In this document: positions 25,666 to 35,706 of the stretch, one piece after another
Layout: each line of letters opens with the position of its first letter
How positions within the stretch are numbered: the first letter of the stretch is position 1
Source: Solirubrobacter ginsenosidimutans
GTDB taxonomy: Bacteria > Actinomycetota > Thermoleophilia > Solirubrobacterales > Solirubrobacteraceae
NCBI RefSeq assembly: GCF_027587205.1
Contig: NZ_JAPDOD010000016.1
Span: 1 to 64,000, forward strand
Direction of reading: 5' to 3'
Length of the DNA stretch: 64,000 nucleotides
Translations under genes and position numbers: made by a program
The notes under the pieces: generated by a model
Told to the model about the DNA's origin: nothing
What the model saw: the letters and a program-made list of their open reading frames with translations, nothing else
The model's database searches: none

Positions 25666-25680
25666 GTTACGTCGCGGTAA
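25666..25680. repeat. Direct repeat GTTACGTCGCGGTAA
   Basis: This 15-mer matches GTAACGTCCGGGTAA at 25804-25818 at 12 of 15 positions. The pair flanks the micro-ORF, and the second copy covers the likely -10 region of the AfsR-like gene. It may be a regulator site; the evidence is weak. Confidence 0.35.
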
Positions 25681-25688
25681 TGCGGGGG

Positions 25689-25769
25689 TTAGACGCGCCA
25701 GGTGGACGCGGGCGCCCACTTGCGGCCGTCGACGACAGTGACCTTGAAACCGGCGGTGAGGAAGTTCAT
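25689..25769 (-). CDS. Candidate 26-residue peptide
   Basis: A short ORF opposite to the adjacent AfsR-like gene. ATG at 25769, TAA at 25689. The peptide begins MNFLTAGFKVTVVDGRKW and ends in a short A/P/S/T segment and WRV. It has two tryptophans, a net positive charge, no cysteine and no signal peptide. A GGGAG ribosome-binding site lies ten bases before the ATG, overlapping the perfect palindrome TCTCCCGGGAGA (25779-25790). The 270-base gap around it holds no other gene. I do not recognise the family. It could be a regulatory or modified-peptide precursor, or a chance ORF. Confidence 0.45.
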   Translation of the reverse strand: MNFLTAGFKVTVVDGRKWAPASTWRV

Positions 25770-25803
25770 GGGTGCAACTCTCCCGGGAGACGGCTACGGG
25801 GCA

Positions 25804-25829
25804 GTAACGTCCGGGTAAAGTCCGCGCCG
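25804..25829 (+). promoter_or_regulatory. Likely leaderless promoter of the first AfsR-like gene
   Basis: A -10-like TAAAGT at 25816-25821 ends eight bases before the ATG at 25830, which would give a leaderless or nearly leaderless transcript. No Shine-Dalgarno sequence precedes the ATG, which fits. The second copy of the flanking direct repeat (25804-25818) overlaps this region. Confidence 0.35.
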
Positions 25830-28499
25830 ATGCAGTTCGGGATCCTCGGGCCGCTGCGGGTGGGTGGGCAGGACGGCGCGATCCAGATCGGCGCGCCCAA
25901 GCAACGTGCCCTGCTCGCGGCCCTGCTGCTCGCCTACCGCGACGACGGGGTCTCGATGTCGCGGCTGATCGACATGCTGTGGGACGAGGACCCGCCGCCG
26001 ACCGCCACCAAGGCGATCCAGGTGCACGTCTCCCAGCTGCGCCGCGCGCTGGGCGCGGGGGCGATCGTCACCCGCCCTGCCGGCTACGCGATCGGGGACG
26101 GTGACCTCGACCTCGCCCGCTTCGAGCGCCTTCTCGAGCAGGCCCGCGGCGCCGCCACGCCCCAGGCATCGGAGCTGCTGCACGAGGCGCTGGCGCTCTT
26201 CCGCGGCCCGCCGCTGGCCGATGCCCCGCTCTACGGCCCCGCCAACGGCGAGGCCGACCGGCTGGCCGAGGTGCGCCTGAACGCGCTCGAGCGGCGGATC
26301 GAGCTCGATCTCGAGCTCGGCCGCCACGCCGAGCTGGCGAGCGAGCTGGAAGCCCTCACCCACGAGCACCCGTACCGCGAGCGCTTCCACGCGCAGCTGA
26401 TGGTCGCGCTCTACCGCGCCGGCCGCCAGGCCGATGCGCTCGACGCCTACCGCCGTGCCCGCACCGTGCTGGTGGAGGAGCTCGGGATCGAGCCCGGCCG
26501 CGAGCTGCAGCGCCTGGAGAACGCGATCCTCGCCCAGGACCCGAGCCTCGACGTCCAGACCGCCGCCCCGGCCCGCCCGCGTGCGCCCGCGCCCACCCTC
26601 CCCACGCCCCCCACGCCGCTGCTCGGCCGCGAGGAGGACCTCGTCACCGCGACCGAGCTGCTCGAGGACGTCCGGCTGCTCACGCTCACCGGCCCGGGCG
26701 GGATCGGCAAGACCCGCTTCGCCCTCGAGCTCGCCCACCGGCTGGGCGGGACGTTCGCCGAGGGCGCGCGCTTCATCACGCTCGCCGCGCTCGAGGACCC
26801 CGATCACGTCGGGCCGGAGCTCGAGCAGGCGCTCGGCGAGATCGCGGGGCGTGAGCTGCTGGTCGTGGTCGACAACTTCGAGCAGCTCCTGGACGCCGCC
26901 CCCGAGCTCGCCCGCATCCTCGACGCCTCGCCGAAGACCAAGCTCGTCGTCACGAGCCGCGCTCCGCTGCGGCTCGCGGCCGAGTACGAGCTGGCCCTGG
27001 GCGCGTTGGCGCCCGCGCCGGCGACGGCGCTGTTCGTGCGCCGCGCCCGCGCCGTCGACCCGCGCCTCAAGCTCGACGGCGTCCCCGAGATCGAACGCAT
27101 CTGCGCGAAGCTGGACGGCCTCCCCCTGGCGATCGAGCTCGCGGCCGCCCGGATCAAGGTGCTGACGCCGGCGCAGATCCTCGACCGCCTGAGCCGGCGC
27201 CTGGACCTGCTCAGCGCGGGCCCGCGGGACGCGCCGCAGCGCCAGCAGACGCTGCGGGCCGCGATCGGCTGGAGCTACGACCTGCTCGACGAGCACGCCC
27301 AGACCCTGTTCACCCGCCTCGGCGTGTTCGCCGGCGGCTTCACGGTCGACATCGCCGAGGCCGTCTGCGGCGCCGGCGCGCTCGACGGCATCCAGGCGCT
27401 CGCCGACCAGAGCCTCGTGACGCGCGACGAGGATCGCCGGTTCGGGATGCTCGAGACGATTCGCGAGTACGCGCTGGAACGGCTCGACCCGCTCGACGAC
27501 GTCCGCGACCGCCACGCGCGCGTCTTCGCCGAGCAGGTCAAGGGCGCGGAGCAGGGCATGACCGGCGCCGCCCTCCCGGACTGGCTGCGGCGGCTCGACG
27601 CCGAGCACGACAACATCCGTGCCGCGCTGCGCCACACCGTGGCCGCCGGAGACGCGGAGGCCGCGCTCGGCCTGATCGGGCCGCTCTGGCGCTACTGGCT
27701 GATGCGTGGCCACCTCACCGAAGGCCGCGCGCTGGCCGCCGCGGCGCTCGCGCTCGATGGCGGCCCGCCGCTGTTGCGCATGAGCGCTGCCAACTCCGCC
27801 GGGATCCTGGCCGGCGAGCAGGGCGACTTCGCCACGGCCAAGCCGCTGTTCGAGGAGTGCCTGGCGCTGGCCGTCGCCGACGGCGCGCGCTTTTATCAGG
27901 CCCGCGCCGAGAGCAACCTCGCGATCCTCGCGATGTACGAGAGCGACTATGCGACCGCGATCCGCCGCTTCGAGGAATCCGCGGCGATCTCGCTCGAGAT
28001 CGGCGATGCGCGCATGCACGCCCTGCTCGTCCAGAACCTCGGCCTCGCCTACGACGGTGACGGGAACCGCGAGAAGGCGGTCGCCGTGCTCGAGGAAGGC
28101 CTCGTCAGCGCGCGCAAGACCGACGATCGCGCCCTCGTGATGTCCTTCAAGCGCGGCCTCGCCCGGATCCTGATCGACACCGACGGCGAGCGCGCGGGGG
28201 AGTTCATGCGGGAGGCGCTGGTCGGGTCGCAGGAGATCGGCGACCTCAACGGGATCGTCGACTGCCTCGAGACCGCGGCAGCCCTGGCCGCGGACCCGCA
28301 CACCGCGACCCGCCTGTGGGGCGCGGCCGCCGCGCTGAGGACGGAGGCGGGCGCGAGTCGCCAGCCCGACGAGGTCGCGTTCGCCGAGCGGATGGAGACC
28401 CGTCTGCGCGCCGACCTCGGCCCCGAGGCGTTCGCCCAGACCGTCAGAGCGGGCACCGACCTCTCACAGAGCGGCGCCGTCGCGCTCGCCCTGCTCTAG
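25830..28499 (+). CDS. AfsR/SARP-like regulator (BTAD + NB-ARC + TPR), first of a pair
   Basis: An 889-residue activator. An OmpR-type winged helix covers about residues 1-90 ([19 protein letters not shown]) and a BTAD covers about 95-240. A P-loop NTPase follows with [16 protein letters not shown], Walker [14 protein letters not shown] and the [16 protein letters not shown] motif, then a TPR-like tail. The ATG at 25830 begins directly at the domain ([13 protein letters not shown]); the longer frame crosses the upstream promoter. It is a tandem paralogue of the next gene, 13 bases downstream, and probably in one operon with it. SARP/AfsR proteins usually activate secondary metabolism or sugar genes; no biosynthetic cluster lies next to it. 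Confidence 0.9.
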   Translation: MQFGILGPLRVGGQDGAIQIGAPKQRALLAALLLAYRDDGVSMSRLIDMLWDEDPPPTATKAIQVHVSQLRRALGAGAIVTRPAGYAIGDGDLDLARFERLLEQARGAATPQASELLHEALALFRGPPLADAPLYGPANGEADRLAEVRLNALERRIELDLELGRHAELASELEALTHEHPYRERFHAQLMVALYRAGRQADALDAYRRARTVLVEELGIEPGRELQRLENAILAQDPSLDVQTAAPARPRAPAPTLPTPPTPLLGREEDLVTATELLEDVRLLTLTGPGGIGKTRFALELAHRLGGTFAEGARFITLAALEDPDHVGPELEQALGEIAGRELLVVVDNFEQLLDAAPELARILDASPKTKLVVTSRAPLRLAAEYELALGALAPAPATALFVRRARAVDPRLKLDGVPEIERICAKLDGLPLAIELAAARIKVLTPAQILDRLSRRLDLLSAGPRDAPQRQQTLRAAIGWSYDLLDEHAQTLFTRLGVFAGGFTVDIAEAVCGAGALDGIQALADQSLVTRDEDRRFGMLETIREYALERLDPLDDVRDRHARVFAEQVKGAEQGMTGAALPDWLRRLDAEHDNIRAALRHTVAAGDAEAALGLIGPLWRYWLMRGHLTEGRALAAAALALDGGPPLLRMSAANSAGILAGEQGDFATAKPLFEECLALAVADGARFYQARAESNLAILAMYESDYATAIRRFEESAAISLEIGDARMHALLVQNLGLAYDGDGNREKAVAVLEEGLVSARKTDDRALVMSFKRGLARILIDTDGERAGEFMREALVGSQEIGDLNGIVDCLETAAALAADPHTATRLWGAAAALRTEAGASRQPDEVAFAERMETRLRADLGPEAFAQTVRAGTDLSQSGAVALALL

Positions 28500-28512
28500 C
28501 TTTCGCGACGTC

Positions 28513-31269
28513 ATGGAGTTCGCGATCCTCGGCCCGCTGCGCGTCTCCGGACCGGAGGGGCCGATCGACATCAATGCGCCAAAGCAGCGCGCGCTGCTCG
28601 CGATGCTGCTGCTCGAGCACCGCCAGGACGTGGTGTCGCCCGAGCGGCTGATCGACGTCCTCTGGGGCGAGCACCCGCCCGCCACGGCCAACAAGGCGTT
28701 GCAGGTGCTGATCTCGCAGCTGCGCCGGGCGCTCGGCCCGGACAAGATCCTCACCCGCCCCGGCGGGTACGCGATCGCGCTCGATGGCAACGCCCTGGAT
28801 CTCGAGCGCTTCGAGGCGCTGACCCGCCAGGCCCGGAGCGCCACGCCGGACGAGGCGGCCGAGCTGCTGCGCGAGGCGCTCGCGCTCTTCCGCGGCCCGC
28901 CGCTGGCCGACGCGCCGCTGCTCGGACCGGCGGTCGTCGAGGCCGACCGGCTCGCCGGAGCGCGGCTGGACGCGCTCGAGCAGCGCATCGAGCACGACCT
29001 CGCGCTCGGGCGCCACGCGACGGTCGCGAGCGAGCTGGAAGGGCTCGCCGCCGAGCACGCCTACCGCGAGCGCCTGCACGCGCAGCTGATGCTCGCCCTC
29101 TACCGCTCCGGCCGCCAGGCCGACGCACTCGAGGCCTATCGGCGCGCGCGGCACGCGCTGATCGAGGACCTCGGGCTCGACCCGAGCCCGGAGCTCAAGC
29201 GCCTCGAGGCGGCGATCCTGTCGCACGACCCGTCGCTCGAGCTGCGCGCGACCGCGCCGTCCGCGGCACCGGAGCCCGTCGCACTGTTCGAGGCTCCGCC
29301 GCTCCCGCTCCCACCGACGTCGCTGCTCGGCCGCGAGGACGACCTCGCGACGGCCGGCGAGCTGCTGGGCGATCCCGACGTCCGGCTGCTCACGCTGACC
29401 GGCCCGGGCGGGATCGGCAAGTCGCACTTCGCGCTGGAGCTCGCCCACCGGCACGCACCGAGGTTCCGCGACGGCGCCCGCTTCGTCGCCCTGGCGGGCC
29501 TCGTGGACGCCGCCCTCGTGCCGACCGAGATCGCGCAGGCGCTCGGCGCCGGTGAGGGCGAGGCCGCCGCCGTGCTGTCGCGCAACGCGCTGCTGCTGTT
29601 GATCGACAACTTCGAGCAGGTGCTCGACGCCGCGCCGGAGCTCAGCCGCCTGCTGGCGGCGTCCCCGAAGAGCAAGATCGTGGTCACGAGCCGCGCCGCG
29701 CTGCGGATCGGAGGCGAGCACGAGCTGGGCGTGCCGCCGCTGACCAGCGCGCCGGCCGTGGAGCTCTTCATCCGCCGCGCCCGCGCGCTGGACTCGCGGT
29801 TGCGCCTCGCGCCCGGTGACGAGGCGCACATCGCGCAGATCTGCGCGCGCCTCGACGGCCTGCCGCTGGCGATCGAGCTGGCCGCCGCGCGGATGAAGGT
29901 CCTCAGCCCCGCCGCGATCCTGGACCGCCTCGGCCGGCGGCTCGATCTGCTCAGCTCCGGCCCGCGCGACGCGCCGCTGCGCCAGCAGACGCTGCGCGCC
30001 GCGATCGGCTGGAGCTACGACCTGCTGGACCCCTCCGCGCAGGCGACGTTCGAGCGCCTCGGGATCTTCGCCGGCGGCTTCACGCTCGAGAGCGCCGAGG
30101 CGGTCTGCGGGCTCGACGCGCTGGACGCGATCGCGTCGCTCGTCGAGCACAGCCTGCTGACGAGCCGCGACGGGCGCTTCGAGATGCTCGAGACGGTCCG
30201 CGAGTACGCCGTCGACCGGCTGACGAAGGCGGGTGCGCTCGACGAGGTCCGCCACGCGCACGCGCGGGCCTACGCGCAACTCGTCGAGGGCGGCGAGAGC
30301 GGCATGGAGAGCGCGCAGACCGGCGAATGGCTGGACCGGCTCGACGCCGACCGCGAGAACATCCGCGCCGCGTTCACCTTCGCGGTCGCCGACGGCGACG
30401 CCGAGACCGCACTCGCCCTCGGAGCGGATCTGTGGCGCTACTGGGTCTGGCGCGGCAGCCTCAACCAGGGGCACGAGTTGCTGGTCGCCGCGCTCGCCCT
30501 CGAGGGCGGCCCGCCGGAGCTGCGCCAGCGCGCGCTCAACGGCGCCGGCGCGGTCTCCGGCGAGCAGGGGGACTTCGCCGCGGCCAAGACCTACTTCGAG
30601 CAGAGCCTCGCGCTGGCGGAGTCCCAGGGCAACGACTACCGCGCGGCGCGGGTCAGCGGCAACCTCGGCAGCCTCGCGCTGTACGCGCTCGACTACGACG
30701 AGGCGATCGCGCGGCTCACGGCCGGCACCGAGTTCATGCGCGGGGTCGATTCGCCTCGGGGCTTGAGCCTGATGCTGCAGAACCTCGGCATCGCCCACGC
30801 CGCCGCCGGGCACCAGGAGCGCGCGGTGGAGCTGCTGACCGAGAGCATCGAGCTGGCCCGGCTCGCGGGTGACCCGGCGCACATCTCCTCCGCGTTGCGC
30901 ACACTCGCGCGGCTGCTGCTCGGCGGCGACGATGTCGGCCCGGCGCTCGCGCTGCTGCACGAGGCGATGCTGCTCTCGCACCAGTTGCACGAGCGGCCGG
31001 GCCTGACCGAGTCCTTCGAGACGCTCGCCGCGGTCGCCATCCGCAAGGGCGACCCGCACACCGCCGCGCAGCTGCTCGGGGCGGCGGGCGCGCTGCGGCA
31101 GGCCGCCGGCGGGATCCGCCAGCCCGACGAGGAACCGTGGGTGCAGGCGATCGTCGCCGAGCTGCGCGAAGCCCTCGGCGACGACGGCTTCGCCGCAGCC
31201 GAGGCCGCGGGCGGCGAGCTTGACCTCGCCGACGCTGTGGCCAGCGCGCTGGCGCTCAGCGCACGATGA
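28513..31269 (+). CDS. AfsR/SARP-like regulator (BTAD + NB-ARC + TPR), second of a pair
   Basis: A 918-residue paralogue of the preceding gene with the same domain order: winged helix and BTAD ([17 protein letters not shown] to about residue 240), then the NTPase with [19 protein letters not shown], Walker [19 protein letters not shown] and [16 protein letters not shown], then TPR-like repeats. Similarity to its neighbour runs through the whole length, so the pair arose by tandem duplication, but they are well diverged. The ATG start lies 13 bases after the upstream stop. The 3' end overlaps the convergent cupredoxin gene by 14 bases. The target genes are unknown. Confidence 0.9.
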   Translation: MEFAILGPLRVSGPEGPIDINAPKQRALLAMLLLEHRQDVVSPERLIDVLWGEHPPATANKALQVLISQLRRALGPDKILTRPGGYAIALDGNALDLERFEALTRQARSATPDEAAELLREALALFRGPPLADAPLLGPAVVEADRLAGARLDALEQRIEHDLALGRHATVASELEGLAAEHAYRERLHAQLMLALYRSGRQADALEAYRRARHALIEDLGLDPSPELKRLEAAILSHDPSLELRATAPSAAPEPVALFEAPPLPLPPTSLLGREDDLATAGELLGDPDVRLLTLTGPGGIGKSHFALELAHRHAPRFRDGARFVALAGLVDAALVPTEIAQALGAGEGEAAAVLSRNALLLLIDNFEQVLDAAPELSRLLAASPKSKIVVTSRAALRIGGEHELGVPPLTSAPAVELFIRRARALDSRLRLAPGDEAHIAQICARLDGLPLAIELAAARMKVLSPAAILDRLGRRLDLLSSGPRDAPLRQQTLRAAIGWSYDLLDPSAQATFERLGIFAGGFTLESAEAVCGLDALDAIASLVEHSLLTSRDGRFEMLETVREYAVDRLTKAGALDEVRHAHARAYAQLVEGGESGMESAQTGEWLDRLDADRENIRAAFTFAVADGDAETALALGADLWRYWVWRGSLNQGHELLVAALALEGGPPELRQRALNGAGAVSGEQGDFAAAKTYFEQSLALAESQGNDYRAARVSGNLGSLALYALDYDEAIARLTAGTEFMRGVDSPRGLSLMLQNLGIAHAAAGHQERAVELLTESIELARLAGDPAHISSALRTLARLLLGGDDVGPALALLHEAMLLSHQLHERPGLTESFETLAAVAIRKGDPHTAAQLLGAAGALRQAAGGIRQPDEEPWVQAIVAELREALGDDGFAAAEAAGGELDLADAVASALALSAR

Positions 31270-31861
31270 TGTCCGCGCGCATGCCCTGCTCCTCGTGGCC
31301 TTGGAGCGAGCAGTAGAGCGTGTACGTCCCCGGCGGGAGCTGAAGCACGAGCGAGTCGGTGTCGCCCGGGGCGAGGTCGACCTTGCCGTATTCGGTCGCG
31401 CCGGACCGCACCGACAGGTTGTGATCGTCCTCGCCCAGGTTGGCCGCGTTGAACGTCACCCGTCCGGTCGCGAGCGTCCGGTAGGTGGGCCGGACCGTCC
31501 ACTCGCTCAGGTCGACGCCGGTTCGCGCCGGGTACTTGACCGGATCGGGCGTCGCGGTGGGGACCGGCGTGGGCGTCGGCGTCGCGCCCGGCTTGGGAGT
31601 CGGCGTCGGTGTGGGCGATGGATCGCCACTGGAGCCGGGGCTCGTGGGTGCGCTCGGGTCCCGCTGCGCGCCCGGCGTCTGAGGTTGCGTGCCCGAGCGC
31701 GGCTTGACCTTCGCGACGGGCGTTTTCTTCTTCTTGCCGGCCGTCTTGCACTGCTGCTTCTGGTGCGTGCTGACCGCGGCCTTCGCGCACTGCTTGCGGG
31801 CCGCCGCGCTCGGGGAGCCCCCGAGCGCGGCGAGCGCGAGAAGGATCGCGAACCAGCTCAC
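31256..31861 (-). CDS. Secreted cupredoxin-like protein
   Basis: A 201-residue protein. The signal peptide ([12 protein letters not shown], cleavage near AAA) is followed by a basic and then a P/T-rich linker (about residues 45-107), and a cupredoxin domain at about 110-201. Type-1 copper ligands are all present: H147, C184, H189 and M194 (motif [11 protein letters not shown]). It could carry electrons or bind copper outside the cell. The GTG at 31861 overlaps the DUF1501 stop by four bases, so the three genes DUF1800, DUF1501 and cupredoxin form a coupled operon. The linker may anchor it to the wall or membrane. Confidence 0.85.
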   Translation of the reverse strand: MSWFAILLALAALGGSPSAAARKQCAKAAVSTHQKQQCKTAGKKKKTPVAKVKPRSGTQPQTPGAQRDPSAPTSPGSSGDPSPTPTPTPKPGATPTPTPVPTATPDPVKYPARTGVDLSEWTVRPTYRTLATGRVTFNAANLGEDDHNLSVRSGATEYGKVDLAPGDTDSLVLQLPPGTYTLYCSLQGHEEQGMRADIIVR

Positions 31862-33414
31862 GCTTTGAAGAGCCCTGTCTGCCCGTCGCCCCGGTGGAGC
31901 GGATCGATCGCGCCGCCGTCGATCAAGCTCTCGGGGTCGATCCCGCCGAGCCAGTCGCGGAGCACGGCCATGTAGACCGACCGGTAGTCGGTCGGCACCT
32001 GCAGGTTGCCCTGGTTGGGGTTGTTGGGCGGGCTCGGCGGAACGAGCTTGGAGGGAATGCAGCCCGGCCAGTCGGCTGCGAAGCCGCCCTTGACCTTCGT
32101 GCCGAGCGCGAACATCAGGCCGCCGGCGCCGTGGTCGGTGCCGGCGTCGTTGGCGCCGACGCTCGAGTCGGGGGTCTCCTTGACACGCCGGCCGAACTCC
32201 GAGAACACCAGCGTCATGACCCGGTGGTCGATCAGGCGGGTCTTGAGATCGGCCTGGAAGGCGGCAAGGGCGCGCGAGAGCTCCTTGAACTGCTTGTCCT
32301 GGTTGATCAGCTGGCTCGTGTGGGTGTCGAAGCCGCCCCAGTGGATCGTGATGATCTGCGTGCCGAGCACGTCGATCATGTGCGCGGCCATCTGCAGGCG
32401 CTTGGAGAGCGTCGTCAGGGTCGTCCCGGTCGGGGTGGTCGTCGGATAGCTCCCGGCGGGCGGGGCGTACGCGCCGCCCGCGAGCAGCGACGTCTTGTAC
32501 GTCAAGCCATACGTCGAGCGCGACCGGGCGAGGTAGTCGTTGCCCGCGCCGACCGGAACCTGCGTCAGCTTGTCGATCTCCGCGTTCCAGTTCGGCGTGT
32601 TGTTGGATCCCGACGGCGGCAGGCTGCTCGCGGGCTTGAAGCCCGTCATCGGCAGCGAGTTGATGGCCGAGACGGGCATCGTCTGCGTCCGGATCGCCTT
32701 CGAGAGCGCCGTGTCGAGCGAGACGGCCTGCAGCGGGTTGTTCGCATCCCCGTTGCGGTCGATCCAGCGCCCGAGCCAGCCGGTCTTGTTGTTCAGGTCG
32801 GCGCTGGCCTCGAACCAGAGGTCGCTGTTGTCGAAATGCGACAACGTGTACTTCTTGGCGTCGACCGCGGGCAGGACCGCGAGGTCGGAGCCCGGGCCGC
32901 CCGTGCCGTCGCCGAAGAGCGTGTCGAAGCCGGCCGTGCCGCCGTTGTTGTCGGCGCCCGACACGGTGACGTTCGCGAACGCCAGTGCCGCGCCCGCCGG
33001 GCCGGGCATCTGCCAGGAGCCGACGCGACCGTCGGCGGCGTTGGCGCCCTGGCCGCGGTGGATGAACGGCCGCGCGTCGACGTAGGCCGAGTAGTCCGCC
33101 CCGCCGCTCGGAAGGACGATGTTCAGGCCGTCGTTGCCGCCCGCCAGGTAGAGCATGACGACGCACTTCTTCTCCGGCGCGTCAGCCGCGGCGGCGACCG
33201 ACTCCCAGATCTGCTCCCAGCCGAGTTCCTTGGCCGCATAGATCGAGGCGGCGCCCGCGGCGCCCCACTGCATCAGCCGCCGGCGGGTCAGGTGCGAGGG
33301 CGTGCGCCCCGCGGGGAAGCCGTCCATCGCCTGGTAGGGGATCGGGAGCGTCTGTGTCGGGCGCTGATCGCGGACCCGCGCGAGCTCGATCTCCTCGCAC
33401 TCGATGCAGCGCAT
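31858..33414 (-). CDS. DUF1501 protein, Tat-exported
   Basis: A 518-residue protein of the DUF1501 family (alkaline-phosphatase-like fold, function unknown). A twin-arginine signal TRRRLMQWGAAGAASIYAA follows a 42-residue N-terminal tail with a CIEC pair, so the pre-protein has an unusually long n-region. Family landmarks include VVMLYLAGGNDGLNIVLP near the mature start, HWGGFDTHTSQ and VFSEFGRRVKET. DUF1501 genes are widely paired with DUF1800 genes, as here, with one base between the genes. It probably acts with its partners at the cell surface. Confidence 0.88.
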   Translation of the reverse strand: MRCIECEEIELARVRDQRPTQTLPIPYQAMDGFPAGRTPSHLTRRRLMQWGAAGAASIYAAKELGWEQIWESVAAAADAPEKKCVVMLYLAGGNDGLNIVLPSGGADYSAYVDARPFIHRGQGANAADGRVGSWQMPGPAGAALAFANVTVSGADNNGGTAGFDTLFGDGTGGPGSDLAVLPAVDAKKYTLSHFDNSDLWFEASADLNNKTGWLGRWIDRNGDANNPLQAVSLDTALSKAIRTQTMPVSAINSLPMTGFKPASSLPPSGSNNTPNWNAEIDKLTQVPVGAGNDYLARSRSTYGLTYKTSLLAGGAYAPPAGSYPTTTPTGTTLTTLSKRLQMAAHMIDVLGTQIITIHWGGFDTHTSQLINQDKQFKELSRALAAFQADLKTRLIDHRVMTLVFSEFGRRVKETPDSSVGANDAGTDHGAGGLMFALGTKVKGGFAADWPGCIPSKLVPPSPPNNPNQGNLQVPTDYRSVYMAVLRDWLGGIDPESLIDGGAIDPLHRGDGQTGLFKA

Positions 33415-33415
33415 C

Positions 33416-35605
33416 TCACATCACCTGTCCGTCGGGGCCGCCGAGCATCAGCATTTGCATGGTGTAGATCCGTTGGATGCGCAGCGCCGCGGTGTTCGAC
33501 GCCGCCGCGGTCGCGTAGGCCTTGATGCTCGTGACCGTGCCGGCCGAGAGCCACGGGCGATTGACGGAGTCATACGCGCGGTCGTACGCCTGCGCGGCCG
33601 TCTCGGCAGGGATGTCGGTGGGCGGCTTCGCAGTCCCCGTGTAGTTGGTCGAGTACTTCAGCCACTGCACGCGGTTGATCAGGTCCCAGCGCCCGAGCAC
33701 GGTGTTCGTGTTCAGCCACGACATGCCGCCCTCCCAGCCCGCGACGTTCGGCGGCCGGTAGACGCGTTGCTGCATGTTGTTCATCGCGGTCTGCAGCGTC
33801 GTTCCCCGCAACGGGGCGCCGAGCTGGCGCAGCGCGCCGGCCATGTAGATCATCGGCGGCTTGATCAGGTTCGGCTCGGTCAGCGACTCGAAGATCAGCG
33901 GGTTGGTGAGGATCGCGCGCAGCAGCGGCTTGAGCTTGAAGCCGCTGGTCTTGTACGTGTTGACCAGGCTGTCCAGCGTGGCCTCCGGGAGCGGGCTGGC
34001 GATGAACTCCGCCCAGAGCTTGCGGATCAGGAACTGCGCGTGGTTGCGATGCGCGAGCACCGTGTCGACGCACTCGTTGATCCGCGCGGGTCCGAACCCG
34101 GCAGCGTTGGCCTGCGTCTGCGTCCAGGCGACGGTCTGGGAGTACGTCAGGAACGCCTTGACGCCGAGCTCGTACCGCGTCGGGCTGAAGGTGATCTTCC
34201 CGTAGTCGGGGTTCGGCGTCACCTTGTCGGCCAGCGTCGGGTTCGTGTTCAGCGACCACCCCGTGAACGCCTTGGCCATGCCGGAGACGTCGTCCTGGCT
34301 GTAGTTCGGCGTGCCGTCCGGACCGGTGGGGCCGAGGCAGAACAGCTCCATGAACTCGCGCGCGTAGTTCTCGTTCGGCTTGCCGCGGACGCTCTGGTTC
34401 ATGTTCAGGTACAGCGACATGGCGGCGTCGGTCGTCGTCATGTCGTAGGCCAGCTGGCGGAACGTCGCGTCCGGATAGGTGCCGAAGTCGGCGTACTTGA
34501 GCAGCAGGTCCCGGTACTTGATGACCCACGGGATCGGGATCTCGCCTTCTTCGCGGCTGATCGCCCAGTGGCGGTGCCAGAAGAACGCGAGCCGGTCGGG
34601 GAACGGGTTGACCGCGCGCTGCATGCGGTCGATCCACTCGAGCTCCATCTCGGTGTCGGTGGCGTTCGGGTCGATCGGCGTGCCGTCGGTGAACAGCGGT
34701 GGCGTCGCGGTCGCCTCGAGCGCGCTCGGCGTGTTCAGGAAATAGTCGACGAGATCGGCGGACTTCTGGCCGGTCCACGTCGTGCGCTGCGCGGCCGTCG
34801 GCCCGAAGCCGGCCCGCCAGAAGAGCCGGTCCACCATCGCGGCGGTCATGTTGTCCAGCGGCGGGGGCGTCGGGGTGGGCGTCGCCGTCTGCGTCGCGGT
34901 GGCGGTCGGGGACGCCGTCGCCGTCGCGGTGGCCGTTGCGGTCGCGGTTGCGGTTGCCGTCGCGGTCGCGGTGGCCGTGGCGGTCGGGGTTGCCGTCGCG
35001 CTGGCCGTCGCGGTCGGTGTCGCGGTGGCCGTCGCCGTCGGGGTCGCGGTGGCCGTGGGCGTCGCCGTCGCGGTGGCGGTCGGGGTCGCTGTGGCCGTCG
35101 CGGTCGGCGTGGGCGTCGCCGTGGCCGTCGGGGTTGCGGTCGGTGTCGGGCTCGGCGTCGATGTCGGTTGCGGCGTCGCCGTCGGGTTCGGGGTCGGCGC
35201 GGGCTCGGGTTCGGGCGTGCTGCCCAGCGGCGTCGGCGTGACCGTCGCGATCGGCGGGACCGTGTTGGTGGTCGGCGCCGGCGGGCCGAGGATCTCCTTC
35301 TTGGGGACCTTTACGCGCACGCTGGGCGACATCGAGCCCGGGCGGTTGTGGCTGTCGAGCGCACGGACCGCGTAGCGGTACGTCGTGCCCGGCGTGACCT
35401 TCGAATCCGTGTAGCTGTTGCGCGTGGTCTTCCCGAGGCTCTTGCCGTCGCGGAGGATCACGTAGTGCGCGGGCTTCGCGCCCTTCGGCGCGGTCCATTT
35501 GAGTGTCACGCCACCTGAAGCGACGTTGGTCGCCTTCAGCGACCGCGGCGCGGAAAGCCGCTTGGAAGCAGCAGAAACGCGTCCCAACCCCCGACCCCCA
35601 TCCAT
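33416..35605 (-). CDS. DUF1800 protein with fibronectin-like and T/P/A-repeat regions
   Basis: A 729-residue protein. Residues about 18-100 look like a fibronectin type III domain (VTLKWTAPKGAKPAHYVILR). Residues about 110-245 are a long T/A/P repeat linker. Residues 250-729 are a DUF1800 domain with LFWRAGFGPTAAQR, FFWHRHWAIS and NYAREFMELFCLG. The family is of unknown function and is usually partnered with DUF1501. No signal peptide is visible from the ATG at 35605, and a stop codon lies five codons upstream, so either export is non-classical, the start is wrong or an N-terminal frameshift exists. It is the first gene of the three-gene operon. Confidence 0.85.
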   Translation of the reverse strand: MDGGRGLGRVSAASKRLSAPRSLKATNVASGGVTLKWTAPKGAKPAHYVILRDGKSLGKTTRNSYTDSKVTPGTTYRYAVRALDSHNRPGSMSPSVRVKVPKKEILGPPAPTTNTVPPIATVTPTPLGSTPEPEPAPTPNPTATPQPTSTPSPTPTATPTATATPTPTATATATPTATATATPTATATPTATATATPTATASATATPTATATATATATATATATATATATASPTATATQTATPTPTPPPLDNMTAAMVDRLFWRAGFGPTAAQRTTWTGQKSADLVDYFLNTPSALEATATPPLFTDGTPIDPNATDTEMELEWIDRMQRAVNPFPDRLAFFWHRHWAISREEGEIPIPWVIKYRDLLLKYADFGTYPDATFRQLAYDMTTTDAAMSLYLNMNQSVRGKPNENYAREFMELFCLGPTGPDGTPNYSQDDVSGMAKAFTGWSLNTNPTLADKVTPNPDYGKITFSPTRYELGVKAFLTYSQTVAWTQTQANAAGFGPARINECVDTVLAHRNHAQFLIRKLWAEFIASPLPEATLDSLVNTYKTSGFKLKPLLRAILTNPLIFESLTEPNLIKPPMIYMAGALRQLGAPLRGTTLQTAMNNMQQRVYRPPNVAGWEGGMSWLNTNTVLGRWDLINRVQWLKYSTNYTGTAKPPTDIPAETAAQAYDRAYDSVNRPWLSAGTVTSIKAYATAAASNTAALRIQRIYTMQMLMLGGPDGQVM
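34862..35165 (-). repeat. Low-complexity T/A/P-coding repeat
   Basis: About 300 bases of imperfect GTCGCGGTGGCC-type repetition that encode a run of TATATP-like residues in the DUF1800 protein. It forms a flexible, probably glycosylatable, extracellular linker. It is prone to in-frame length change. Confidence 0.85.
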
Positions 35606-35667
35606 GGGGGGACTTTCTCACCCACTGGAGCCGGTTGACAACCCTTAATCGAACCTTTGCCTTCGAT

Positions 35668-35683
35668 TGGCAAGCGCTTGCCA
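35668..35683. promoter_or_regulatory. 16-base palindrome, LacI-type operator candidate
   Basis: TGGCAAGCGCTTGCCA is a perfect palindrome with the CG-centred core typical of LacI-family operators. It lies between the divergent DUF1800 operon and the small secreted protein gene, 23 bases before the latter's ATG. A TTGACA lies at 35635-35640 without a good -10. No LacI regulator is encoded in the window. Confidence 0.5.
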
Positions 35684-35706
35684 GCCGACTCGTCAAGTTG
35701 CGGTCC

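Noticed and set aside
21729..31059. Long minus-strand frames (857, 835 and 871 codons) opposite hrpA and the two AfsR-like genes
   Set aside because: They mirror the coding strand in a very GC-rich sequence and have no recognisable family motifs, whereas the plus-strand genes have clear domains.
34862..35165. Repetitive region as a tandem-repeat locus or mobile element
   Set aside because: It is an imperfect low-complexity coding segment for a T/A/P linker inside the DUF1800 gene.
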